Shown here: in pieces, positions 1-11,015 of the stretch
How the letters are laid out: each line of letters begins with the position of its first letter
Numbering within the stretch: position 1 is the stretch's first letter
NCBI GenBank assembly: GCA_024811115.1
Contig: JAKOGH010000906.1
Location: 1-46,812 of the forward strand
Reading direction: 5' to 3'
Origin: Terana coerulea
Lineage: Eukaryota; Basidiomycota; Agaricomycetes; Polyporales; Phanerochaetaceae
DNA: 46,812 nucleotides
Notes under the pieces: generated by a model
What the model saw: only the letters and a program-made list of their open reading frames with translations
What the model was told of the DNA's origin: nothing
Databases searched by the model: none
Translations under genes and position numbers: made by a program

Positions 1-221
1 GGATTGTATTTGGTGAACTCGGGACTCTTGTGTTCCTCCTTGGCGAAGTCAAGCCATACGGGCTCGTAGGTTAGACCAAGTTCCTCAAAGACGACAGCAA
101 CCTTCCTAAAAAAACCGTCGCCTTTAGTCGTATTCTAACCCCCGTATCTGAAAGAGGCGCACCACCCATTAGGTGATATCGCCTTATTCATGAAGAGGGT
201 AAAGTGCTTGTCGTGAGACAT
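1..221 (-). CDS. Ure2-like glutathione S-transferase, N-terminal part (runs off the window)
   Basis: Two exons are visible: 163-221 (59 nt, from the ATG at 219-221) and 1-105, separated by a 57-nt GT...AG intron (106-162). The peptide starts MSHDKHFTLFMNKAISPNGW and continues with KVAVVFEELGLTYEPVWLDF, then KSPEFTKYNP. This is the thioredoxin-fold start of fungal Ure2/GTT-type glutathione S-transferases, including the NGWK-V-EELGL-YE pattern. The family conjugates glutathione to electrophiles or acts in redox protection in the cytosol. The C-terminal helical domain lies outside the window, so integrity cannot be judged; the visible part has no break. Two decayed relatives occur at 10085-11015 and 32426-32966, and the first shares the same 59-nt exon 1. 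Confidence 0.85.
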
Positions 222-285
222 CGCACAAGTAGTAGAGATGGTGAGGCCGTTCTATGATGCCGTGTCTGTGAGTTTTACGCCGCCC

Positions 286-292
286 TTATATA
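286..292 (-). promoter_or_regulatory. TATA-like box upstream of the glutathione S-transferase gene
   Basis: On the minus strand this reads TATATAA and lies about 65-70 bp upstream of the start codon at 221, a plausible place for a core promoter element. Only position and sequence support it. Confidence 0.4.
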
Positions 293-299
293 CACCCTC

Positions 300-1110
300 C
301 CTGACCGTACGCGTCTGCCAGTGTAGAACGCTTTGCTGCGCGCCGCCGCATGACTCCTGAGCGCGTTAGCTATGGGCTTCCGTCAGGATTATGGGAGGCC
401 GTGGTTGCCGGTGGACATGTGACCGTTAATATGACAGAACGTCCAGCTGAATAAGACAACTCACCCTAAGAGCCTCTCGAGTGCCGTCGGTAAAGAATGA
501 GTCCCGACGGTACGTGCTGAGCAAGCGGTCCGTGAAGGTGTGCCAACGAACAGGGTCATTCGCGTGCTGCTGTCAACTGTCAGTCGCTGTATGACTCGAC
601 CGGAGACGCTTTACGCATGGTTCCTGCAGCGGAGACATTCAATGATATAGTATTGTCAACACATGAACGCATACCTAATCGCTCTCCCGGCTAGCCGCAC
701 ATACGTATGAGTCGCCATGACCACCTTACCACGAGCAATACTTTGCCTAAACGTCCAGTCACTTCCTAGGCCGAGTAACGTCAAGCAGCTCCAGCCGCGT
801 AGGTCTGGCCATGAAGGCTACGTTCGAAGCGACGCTCCGATTCGGTGCTCACGGCCGTGATGAGAGTGCTGACGGGTGGATCAGCGGTGAATTATAGCAG
901 TATCAAGACATTCCAGGAACAGGAAGAAGAATGCGAAAACCATGTTAAGCCGCGCGAAGCATCCAGATCAACATGCACTTGTTCCCAGCGTGCACTGTAC
1001 ACCAGTTGCTTCGTGAGTCGAGAAAATATGTCCCCAAGGGTTAAAGTTGTCATTGCAGCGTGATAATATGGGTAGAACGTAATGGAACGAACAGCCAGAG
1101 GTTTTCGGGG
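300..1110. other. Intergenic stretch with no supported gene
   Basis: This lies between the glutathione S-transferase promoter and the 3' end of the MET22-like gene. The short open frames here show no codon pattern, domain or splice structure that I can defend. I see no repeat or RNA gene in it. Confidence 0.5.
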
Positions 1111-2335
1111 CTAGGTTGTCTCCTCCGCCTTGGCCTTCCTGATAGCCTCGATCACGCTGGCGTGCACCTCCTTCCCAGCTGCAACAACGCCATAGTTGTC
1201 GCCAAGTGTGCGGCCAAGTCCAAAGTCTATGGGCTTGCCGCGGGAGTCGGAGATGACACCGCCGGCTTCTTCGACAAGGACGGAGCCAGGAGCATGATCC
1301 TGAAGAGCGGTGTTCAGCATTACCCTGACCGAAGGAATATACCACATACCCAGATCTTCTCCTTGTACCCTGAACCAACAGGCATACGCAAGTATACACC
1401 ACCGTCACCCCTCACGAGCGCGCAATACTTCGCTTGACTGTCCATCCGGGTCGGGGGCCGCGTAACGCCAAGGAGCGCCGCTACCTGCTCATTGAACGAC
1501 AGCTTCGCGTGTGCCTTCTCCACGCTTTCGAGCAGGTTGAGCTGGTCTTTCGTGAAGCTTGGGATTGTCAGCTTGGTAGGCTCGGTGGTGTCGGACGCGG
1601 AGAGTGGGAGTTGCCACGCGCCTTCACCACGCGCAGCAAAGAAAATACTGCCGCGTGGGCCAGAGGGGTCGGAGGCAGAGACAGGGAGGTTGGGGCAGCC
1701 GATGACGCCGAGCTCGACGCGAGAGTTGATGATGAGAGCGAGGCAGACGGCGTATTGCTCCCCGCGCAGGAAGCCTTTCGTACCGTCGATGGGATCCAAG
1801 GTCCAAAAGCCTACAAACAGTCAGCACCCGTCGCTTGAGCGAGAAATGCCAGGTCACGCACGTCCCGTCCGCCCACCACCATAGTTCCCTCGGTCAATGA
1901 TGTCCATGATCTGCTCCGGCGACTGAGCGTGGCTCGGTCCCAAACCCCACTCTTCCTTCTCGCCGTGCTGAAGCGGGGCGGTGATAGTCTCATTCGCAAG
2001 TTCGACGATCCGGGCTCGTAGTGTTTCGCCGGACTCTGCGCGCATGTCCGCTGCGTCTTCTTCACCAACGATAGGGTCGTCCGGAAAAGCGCGACTGAGG
2101 ATAGTGTTGATGACGGCTTGCGCAGAGAAGTCGCCGACTATATGCGTGCGTATGTCGGTAAACGAAAGATGAAAAAGCTCATACTTTCAGCAAACGTACC
2201 TGTGACCGGGCTCTTGTCATCCTTCGTCAAGGTCTCATTCTTCACGAGCTTGTTGAAGACCGACGCCGTCAGACCGCAGGCACGCCTCACGGCGGCGATG
2301 GCGACCTGCTTTTCTGCTTCATACGTGAGAGACAT
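1111..2335 (-). CDS. MET22: 3'(2'),5'-bisphosphate nucleotidase (PAP phosphatase)
   Basis: This enzyme removes the 3' phosphate from 3'-phosphoadenosine 5'-phosphate, the by-product of sulfate assimilation and sulfotransfer. The yeast protein (MET22/HAL2) is the classic lithium- and sodium-sensitive target. Four exons join in frame: 2200-2335, 1862-2137, 1350-1810 and 1111-1299, with introns of 62, 51 and 50 nt. Together they give 353 aa, close to the usual 357. The metal-site motifs are all present: VGDF at about residue 46, GEED at 70-73, FWTLDPIDGTKGF at 139-151 with D143 and D146, and the W291-D292 HAPG signature, where the W/D junction is an exon boundary. The ATG at 2335 is the first in frame and gives the usual MSLTYEAEKQ-type start. 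No damage was seen. The gene is AT-neutral and unlike the repeated DNA further right. Confidence 0.93.
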
Positions 2336-2370
2336 GGTGATAGTCGACTCGTTGGTATTACCGGCGTCGG

Positions 2371-2378
2371 CTTTATAA
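2371..2378 (-). promoter_or_regulatory. TATA-like box of the MET22-like gene
   Basis: TTATAAAG on the minus strand, about 36 bp upstream of the start codon. This is close for a TATA element and would imply a very short leader, so the call rests on sequence only. Confidence 0.3.
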
Positions 2379-2379
2379 C

Positions 2380-4206
2380 GTTGGTGAGCATTCTTTCGTC
2401 AGCGAGTCGAAACGTCGAGATTGCGAAGGGAGAGGAAGCGTGGGAATATCTGAGCCAGATGCGTAGGCGGCTTGAGCCAATGAAGTCCTGCCTTTCTCTG
2501 AACCATCACCACTACCGCTGTCATTCCAAATTCCTATGGACCCAACGCTCTATCAGACTCAGTTCTTTTGAAGGTTGGCTATATGGCATCAAGGCTATAT
2601 GGAATTGTCCCCTTCGTGCCTGGTGTTTGCAAGCATGCCCGCCGCCCCGTGACTCTACCTAACAAGCGACGATGTGTGGGCTCATCGGGGCCGTATACAT
2701 AGTACTCGCTAGCAGGTAAATACTCGCTCCTTTTACCTGCGGTTACCGGCGCACGAGGGTGCTGAAAAGCTTATCGACGTCAATATTCAGAGTGACGACC
2801 GTTTGGTTACAATTATTGAGTACCGAATTGTATCGTACGCCTCATATATTTGTGGTGTAGGTGTTGCTCTTACACCTGGAGTAAGAAAGGTAGCTGAAAA
2901 GTGCGCTGGCAGGTTAGGGTGGCTCCTATGGCTACTATACAAACGATCGACTCCTATATTCGTGGACCGTGCCAGTGGTGCTCTGGTCACGGTAGGCGAA
3001 AGGAGATTCTCAAGTCGAGTTTTGTTGACCATGACTGTGGTAGAGGCATTTATGTCCAGTCGATGTTTTCTCCTCTCCAGTGCAGGACCTCAATTCACGC
3101 AGTTCGCCAGAAGTTCACCATCCCTCTTCGATCCCCTCTCGTCCGGATGGGCGGGCCGACGCCACAAAGCGCCGCTATTGCCGAATATACTGAAGAAGGC
3201 GCATCAGCGCATCACTCTGGATTTGCCGTCAAAATTCTCTCCAGGCTTGAACGACAGATCATCTCTTCGCCATACAAGCGGCGTCGATTACAACACACAC
3301 CTGTTTGGGTCACAAGGCCTCTCTGCAGCTTTTAGTCACCGCGTCAAACTATAAAGCTTTAACAGCGTGGACCCCGGGGCATCTGTAAAATCACCAGGCG
3401 AAGACGTTACTGTTTACATGTGTCCGAGCCGCCATGAAGAATTGGCTGAGCCGACAATACATGTATGTACTTGTCCTTCAGAGCGTTATTCGCATCATTG
3501 GTACTAACCAACTTTATGTTGGCATGTGGTAACACCTCCCAGCCAATAAGGGGTTACTGGCCTCGCTCACGTCAAAACGTCACTTGCAGAAACTCCGAGT
3601 GATTCAGGTTTGGCCAAGCGTTTTCAGAAGCAAGACAAGGATTTCTATTCGCACGAATCATGGTTCGTACTGAATCCTTGTATTCTCTCTCGAGGTCGCT
3701 GTCACGGTCTGTTCATCTCGGCTGTGTAGGCGTATCCTAAGACCGACCTGCTTTTCGGCAATGCGCAGAAGGACTTCTCTGTCAATGTATCCAGCTGTCA
3801 TGAAGTGGTGCCTGAACGCGGTGAGTGTCGTAATACAAAGACTGCCTTTTGCACGTATAGGCTTACGATGAACACAGATATGTGCGGTATTTTTCCAGCG
3901 TGTCTGGACACTGAGATTGGCCTTCGAGCATACTTTGCTCAGTACGTCAACCCCACCAGGGGTAATTGCACGAGGGCAATTCTAGCTGGATGGAGCTATG
4001 TGAGTACAACGAGATTTGACGCCTGTTCGGCTCAAAGCTAATAATGACAACGGCTCGACAAGGTTCAAGATGGAAGCTGTCTGGGTAGTCGCCCGTGCAG
4101 CCTTTAGAACGAGCTGGCGCTCCCGCACAGCACCTTCAGTCCTTTCCCCGCAACATCTGCCTCTTCATCTTGCGCAGGGTAACTTACAGCCTACAATATA
4201 GACTTG
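2380..4206. other. Intergenic stretch without a supported gene; one imperfect hairpin
   Basis: Overlapping open frames at 2803-3354 and 2901-3335 are in different phases and show no recognisable domain. The only structure noted is an imperfect inverted repeat: ACAAGGATT at 3635-3643 pairs with AATCCTTGT at 3673-3681, with an inner ACGAA/TTCGT pair. The stretch ends at the 5' end of the NLR gene and presumably holds its promoter, but no clear TATA box was found. Confidence 0.4.
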
Positions 4207-7200
4207 ATGTCCATGTCTTCGTGAGTACTCTCATAATTTTTGATAGTCGTCCAATGACTAAATCTGTCTTTTTCCTTTAGCCCCAACGCCAATCCTCAGT
4301 CTTTGACTTTTCTGAAATTGAGAGGTATCTTCCTGGTTTCTCTACAAGATCATGAAAATTGTTGACCAAGCTCTAGTGCAACGTGCTGTAATTTTTCCGG
4401 GACGGACATTACGTCACTGGTATTATGTGCAGATATCCGGCTCAACTACCAAGACCAAGAAGTCCAAACAGAGTCACAATCCAGAATGGAACGAGACCAT
4501 ACAATGGTATCGCAGTTTCTCACTATACTCGCTGCCTGGAATTGATTGTTGGCCTCTTTAGCTGCACTAGCTTGCATTCGACGATAGTACTGCAGCTTTG
4601 GCTTAAGCACATTGTGCGAGAGCCTGAGTTAATTGACAGCTTGTCGGTTGTGCTCAATGACGAGTCAGTAAGAGGCAACAGTATGTCTCTTCGACGGCTT
4701 ATAGCCACTTGTCCCACGCTGATCGACGATTTCCTTCTATCTGTACCAGATCGTGAAGAGTCAATGCAGTATGGGTCAAAACTCTTCTTCAGTATCACGG
4801 TCTGTGGTGCGTGTGTTCGCTGGCGGATGTGATGTTATTTGACCTTTGATTGACACATTTGTCCTGTTAGATTCAGTGAACAAGATCATTGCCGAGACAG
4901 CCGGGCTGGTCCCAGCGGGCGCTCCTCTTCCTGGCGTCGTCAATACGGCATCGACCCTCGTGGATACGGGGAAGGAAGCAGCTTCAAGCTGCACTTCTTT
5001 GCTCGAAAAGCTGGAAATCTTCCAAAACCTCATGAGCACGCTCAGCGAGGTTCGTCTGCAATTTGCAACAGACTACATCCTTTTGGACTAACGTGCCCTT
5101 AGGTACATCCATACGCGAAGCTTGCGTGGGCTATACTTTCGGCCGCGTACTCGGTGAGCATGGATTTGTGGTTTCGATTTGATTTCCTAACGACTTGTGG
5201 ACAGTTCTATGTCGCGAAGAAAACTACAGATGGGAGGATTCTGGAGCTCTTACAAGGCCTTGAGACGTTCTACGATATTGTCCATGACATTGCCGGTCGT
5301 GCACCCAGGATTGTCCAAGCGAGGAACCTGATGCTGCGAATCTCGCGGCAGTCGGCTGAGTGTTGCATATTCCTTCAGAGTTACGCAACATCGCCCCGTG
5401 GTACGCACATCCGTTCTCAAAGAGTGGTTGGTATCTTGACCTGCTCTATCACTTAGTTATGCAATATATCAAGGCTAATACCGTCATGAGTTCCCGACTG
5501 GACGGTTACAAGACTACTTTCGAAAAGCTACGAGTCGAATTTCGTGATACAGTTTTGGCCGGTGCCGCCATAGCTGTCCTCAACACAGAACTAGTTGTCG
5601 CCCGTATTGGAGACTCAGTGGACCGCATCGGTGAATATTCTCAACTCAGTATAACCCTTCGTGATGTTAACCTCCCTTGGCAGAGTCGAAACTGGATCTG
5701 ATTCACATGCCATACGTCGAAGGCGCATCTTTGGGAACAACTAGACAATGCCTGGAAGGAACCCGCGTGGACATCCTACAGGAGATTTTGACATGGGCGG
5801 TGACTTCTGAGGCGGACGCGCCCCGTGTGTTCCTGCTGCACGGTCTCGCCGGTACCGGAAAATCGTCTATCGCTCATTCCGCTGCTCAGCGCCTCTTGGG
5901 ACTGCGTCGTCTTGGGTCGTCATTCGGGTTCAGTCGCAGCACACCTGGCCGCCTTGAGAAGTTTTTCCCGACTCTCGCTCGTGACCTTGCCGACTACGAC
6001 GAGGGCGTGCGTCAAGCATTGCAAAACGAGGTCGGGCACAGTCGGGCGTTTCAAACCACCACAGATCTTCAGGAACAGTTCGAGCGTTTCCTCCTTCGCC
6101 CGTTACAATCACTCACTATTATTGGGCCGATCGTTATTGTGGTCGACGCATTGGACGAATGTGGGGATGCAAGCGCCTTTACTGGACTCCTGCGTATCCT
6201 AATCGAACGACTTCATGAGCTACCCTCCACCGTCCGCTTCCTCTTCGCATCCCGTTCGGAGCACGACATTATTGGACTCACTGGGGTGCCGGGATTCTGG
6301 GTTAAGGACATCCATGATATCCCCGCGACTTCTACGGCGCAGGACATCAGCGCCTACGTCCGTCGCACTATCTTGTGCAACGGGCAGAACTCATCTCAAG
6401 GCCTCGACGAAGGGTGTTGCACGGAGCTTGTGAACGCTGCTCAAGGACTGTTTCAGTGGGCGTTCGTTGCCTGCACTACCATTGTAGGAGCAAGCCGTTC
6501 GACTCTAACGCCCCGCGAACGATACGCTCGCCTCGTGGAGTCAAGCAAAGGCCTCGGCACGTCGAAGCTCTTGGACAGCCTCTACATGGAAATCCTTTCG
6601 CAACTGCTAGGTGACGACGACGAGGAACTGGCTCGCTTCTGCTACGTCATGGCCTTGGTACTGGACTTGTACGAACCCCTTCCATGGCCCCTCTCATTGC
6701 CATCCACAACGCTCTGCTGAGATCCGAGCATCCCAACTCCATGCGCATTAATATCCAACTTGTCTTGGCGTACTTTGGGTCCCTCTTGAACGGCGTCGCA
6801 TCCCTTGACCAGCGGGTCCAGCCCTTACACACCTCCTTCCGCGACTTCTTGACTGACAGATCGCGAAGCGGGCGCTTCTTCGTACAGACGAACAAGAACC
6901 ATGGGAAGATCTCGAACGGATTACTTTGCATCATGGTGCAAGGACTGTGTTTCAACATTCTCGAGGTCAAGTCCTCCTACGAAATGAACGACAGCGTCTT
7001 CAACATATCCGAATGGGTCCCTTCCCATGTGCCCTATGAATTGTGGTACGCGTGCCTCAATTGGGGACATCATTTCGGAGCTGCACGCTCATTCCGCCTA
7101 CATCTGGGGCCTGGATTTGCCGCCCTCCTTACGGAGTTTCTGTCTACGAAACTCCTATTTTGGCTCGAGACACTTAGTCCACTGGAGGAGCAAGCTATGG

Positions 7201-9987
7201 GACCAGTGCAGGGCACTTTGGAAACAGCTGCGTCCTTGATACTGGTAAGATGCCTTGTTGCGATCTGCAATAAAACCTGATGTACCAACATTTTTCTGGG
7301 CGTTTCTAGGAGTCGGAGTTGCGTGACAAAGTTGGTGAGACCATGGTCAATTTGGCAAACGAGGCCTGGCAGTTCTCCCGGACCACCGACGCTTTGGTAC
7401 CTCATTGGGGAATCTCCATGCCATGTATACCTCTCCGCCATGTTGATGTTCCCGAATCAAGCCTCTTGCTGAAGGTTTACCAGCAATATCTTTGCCATAT
7501 CCCGATCAGAGTCCACTCCTCCCCGAGCATCCCTCGCAATCCAGCATATACCGGATTCTTACTTGCACCAACGTTTGGGGTGCGAGTGCGATCTCGTCCG
7601 TAGGAGATATCGCATCCGCCACGAATAGCGGCAAGCTGGTTGTGCGAAACGCGAAGAGCGGCAATATCACCTTCATGTCGCCCCGCCTTCATACCCGCGC
7701 AATCCGTGCCATGGCGTACTCTCCTAACGGCGATTGTCTCGCATTTGTCAACGAGGATCGCTCCGTCATACTGTGGAACACTCACGGCGACACCAGGTTC
7801 GTGAAGCTCGGTGTTCACAGCGATACCCCGACTTGTATTGCTTTCTCCCCGGACGCCTCATGGATTGTGTCTGGAGGGGATGGTGGCGCTCTTTGCGTTT
7901 GGAGCGTCGCAGCCCCAACAGGCAAGCTTCTATGGGAGAACACCAGTCGGCGCACTTCGGTGACTGCAGTGGCAGTCTCGCCTACTGGGCAGTGGATCGC
8001 GGCAAGCTCAGAAAATTTTCTCGAGATATGGCACGTCGACGACAGGACGCTGATGTGGAAAACGGGGGTACCGGACAACAGTAGTGTGCATTCGGTTGCA
8101 TTTTCCCTGGTTGCTCATCCGTCGCTGCAGGATTCTCAGATGGGACTGTCGCACTATGGGACACACGCGCACACATGAAACTCCCGAGTCTCTTTCAAAG
8201 CTCACGCCGGGTTCGTAACAGCGGTAGCGTTCCGTGACAGACACACCCTCGCAACAGCCTCCAGCGACCGCGCAATCCATCTATGGAACCTCGAGGCCGG
8301 AACTTGTCAGGCCTTCGTCGGGCATGCCAACACGGTAATCTCCCTCGACTTTACCCCTGATCGCCAGCACATCATCTCCAGCTCGCAAGATGGGACCGTA
8401 CGGCAATGGGAAATCTCAACAGCGCCGGCAGTGTCGGCCTCCCAGATTGCGGGCCATTGCGGACTGGTGACGAGCTTGGCGTTCACAACCGACGGCTCGC
8501 GTCTCATCACGGGCTCGTACGAGGGCGAGGTCTGCACCTGGAACTGTGCGGACGGTACGAAATTTGTGCCGCCATTCAAAGCCGGCATGGGCTCTCTACG
8601 GTGTTTGGCTCTCTCGCCCGACGGTAGTCGCATCGTCGCTGGGTCCTACGACCATGCCGTGCGCCTAAGGGATGTACTGCCGCAGGGATCGGTCCTTCCT
8701 TCCTTCTTACCGCTCACCAGCAAAGCGTTGGCCGTGGCGTTCTCTTCTGATGGACGTAACGTCTGGACGGCGTCGCAAGATGCAGTATACAAGTGGGCGC
8801 CCAGCACAGAGGAGTTGCAGGTCTGGTCGGCCTCGGCAAGTGGGTCATACGCATGGACGTCCTGCGCTCCAGAGAAAAGTCTTCACACCAACTTCCAACT
8901 TATTCGGCGGTGGCTGCGGCTCAGGCGACTTTTGTTGCGCAGCTTTCTCTCCGTCATTTGACCTGCTGGCGCTCGGCACGGGCACAGGTCGCATCCGACT
9001 TCTCCACCTATCTACGGGTCTTTCTGTGCCATGGGGAGAGGAAATTGATCGAGACGATTCGAAAGACGAGCTGGCAGACGAAGACGGCATGGCTATCTCA
9101 GAAGAGGACGAGGACGGCCCTGGTGCGAGTGTCATGGATGTCTCCGTAGAACAAGACGAGGACGGCACAATGGACATGGAGGTCTATTCAGATGACGAGG
9201 ATGATAGCTCGGAAGACGGCCATAGCATAAACGGCGCTCCAACTCGATTCTCAGACCTACTCTCGGTCGAGACCTCCGAGGAACACACGGACACGATCAA
9301 CACTATCGCCTTTTCTCCGGACGGGAAGTATCTCGCATCGGGTTCAGATGACAAGACTGTGTATATCTGGCTTGTTGAGACGGGGAAGCGGATCAAGTAC
9401 ATACCCGTCGATGAGCCAGTGTACGCTGTTGCGTTCTCTCCGGACGGGAGGTCGCTTGCAGTGTCAGCTGGGAGTGTTGTTCAGCTTTGGGATGTCTGTT
9501 TGCCCCTTCAACCGTCAGGTAAGCAAATAAATGGACCGGCCAGCCTTCCCTTAACGGCTCGCTCACATCCCAAAATATCCTTTTCTTAGGCGACCGCACA
9601 GACACAGTAGCCATACTTTTCTCCCGCAACCCCAGTCATGCGCTACCCCTTCCCAACGTGGACGGTCCGCTATTATATTCATCAGTCGCGCTAGACAAGC
9701 ATGCGATATGGCCCGAGATGGTAGAGATCAACGAGAGGACTGGATTCTGGAATGGATGGATCCTAGAACCAGTCGAAGGCGAGCGGCTGTTTTACGTACG
9801 CGAGGAGGACCGCCAGAGGCTCATCCGACCAGGAGTCAGGCAGATACTTGCGCATGCAGGGCCGGTGGAGTTCGATCTTAGTCGAATGGTGCATGGGGAG
9901 GAGTGGGCAAAGTGCTGGTTTGACCAGGCGTCGAATGGCGGTGTCTCGGCAATGCTCAGTCATCTCTCGCTTGGTAACGCCTCCTGA
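4207..9987 (+). CDS. C2-helical-NACHT-WD40 NLR (STAND) protein, with frame breaks
   Basis: Fungal NLRs are cytosolic sensors: a ligand on the repeat domain lets the NACHT NTPase oligomerise and signal through the N-terminus. Proposed exons are 4207-4220, 4281-4324, 4377-4506, 4562-4806, 4871-5049, 5103-5153, 5205-5400, 5457-5630, 5684-7244, 7310-7424, 7484-8839, 8880-9518 and 9590-9987, about 1700 aa. The start MSMSSPNANPQSLTFLKLRV joins a C2-like strand order (YYVQISG...T-K...NPEWNET). Next comes the conserved helical block with VHPYAKLAWAILSAAYS. NACHT follows, with Walker A GLAGTGKSS (about 398-406) and Walker B IVIVVDALDEC (about 494-504), then PLHTSFRDFLTD, many WD40 repeats and the family C-terminus (GFWNGWILEP...DLSRMVHGEEWAKCW). 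An acidic segment is encoded at about 9040-9260. Single-base frame breaks lie at 6676-6683, 8105-8107 and about 8190-8197. The last exon junction near 8840-8880 needs an unusually short 40-nt intron or another indel. It is either a recently broken gene or an intact one with assembly errors. Confidence 0.82.
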
Positions 9988-10084
9988 ATATTGTAACGGC
10001 ACGAAATTCACATATATTGTCATCCTGGTTCTACATGGAAGCCATACGCGTTCTCTGCGTGGAATGAATGAATATGGGACAATG

Positions 10085-11015
10085 TCAGCGGAATAGCACA
10101 TTTGTACAGGTAGGTAAGGTTTTTCTGCGGTCGTCGAAGGAGTCTCTCAGAGCCAACAATCTCTTGACCGTCGGCCGTTCCGTGAGTTTAGCGTGCCACC
10201 TACAGTCCGATCGTCAAGCAGGAGGCACGGAAGCATAAACTGTCACTTACGCCGCAATAACCGGGAATTCCTTCGCAAAGTCGCAGTCGTCTAACGTGTT
10301 GTTTACCGTCAGGTCGTTGCATCTAGCCAAACGACGGTAAGCTTCGCGTGGTAGAAAGCACATAAGCAGCACGTACTGTACGAGCGTCAGGTCGGCAACA
10401 ATAGCTTTGTCGCCGAGGAGATAATCTTGCGTGGACAAGACACTCTCCAGTGCGCCAAAGACACAAAGGATCTCCTTCAGGTACCTATCGATAGCGCTCG
10501 AGAGCTTCTCAGGATAGAGGAACTCGAACCATCCTGCTTAACCGCAGTGAGGGCCTTGACCGGATGCATAGAAGTACAGCCACTGCAGCTGCGTATACTT
10601 TTCGTCGGCACCGGCTACGGAAATCTTGTGCTCCGGATCGTACTTGTCGGTGAGGTATACCAAGATGGCACTTGAATCCCCGTCGTCGCAGAATGAGCAG
10701 CTTGGAGTGAGATGTCATGGAGTGAGAGGAATGGGCGTACCACAGTACGAGGTCATTGTTGTGATGGTCGATGATCGCAGGGATGCGGCTGTTGGGGTTG
10801 TACTTAATGTACTCGGGACTGAGGTGCTCCTGCTTGTAAAGTCGAGGTAAAGAGGCTCGTAGGTAAGCCCAAGCTCTTCACGTACAACGTTAACGTTCCT
10901 TCACGAGGCAGCACCGTCCACCAGACGAAATCCACCCACAGCAAAGGTCAACGTACCATCCATTAGGGGCTATGCCCTTGTTAACAAAAAGCGTAAATTG
11001 TTTTCCATGAGACAT
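10085..11015 (-). pseudogene. Ure2-like glutathione S-transferase copy 2, broken
   Basis: Exon 1 (10957-11015, 59 nt) reads MSHGKQFTLFVNKGIAPNGW and splices to 10741-10898. Downstream are LVYLTDKYDPEHK, the YTQLQW block, LGDKAIVADLTLVQY, and after another intron WHAKLTERPTVKRLLALRDS. Damage: a one-base loss near 10834-10838 (LDF then a shifted KQEHLSPEYIKYNP); a lost splice acceptor near 10676; a TAA at 10538-10540 where the related copy has CAA in GPYFGQAGW; and a deletion of about 90 bp near 10133, compared with the copy at 32.4 kb, that removes the normal stop region. It is convergent with the NLR gene, whose stop is about 100 bp away. The same tail-to-tail arrangement recurs at 31.7-33.0 kb. 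Confidence 0.82.

Noticed and set aside
968..1884. Several plus- and minus-strand frames overlapping the MET22-like gene
   Set aside because: They are shadows of the MET22 exons in other frames.
2803..3354. Two overlapping plus frames (183 and 144 codons) between MET22 and the NLR
   Set aside because: They overlap in different phases, match no family I know and have no splice or start context.
7425..7483. Apparent frame shift in the NLR between the linker and the WD40 part
   Set aside because: A 59-nt interval with donor GTATAC, a CTGAA branch-like site and acceptor TTACCAG gives exactly the needed phase and restores a family-like linker, so it is treated as an intron.
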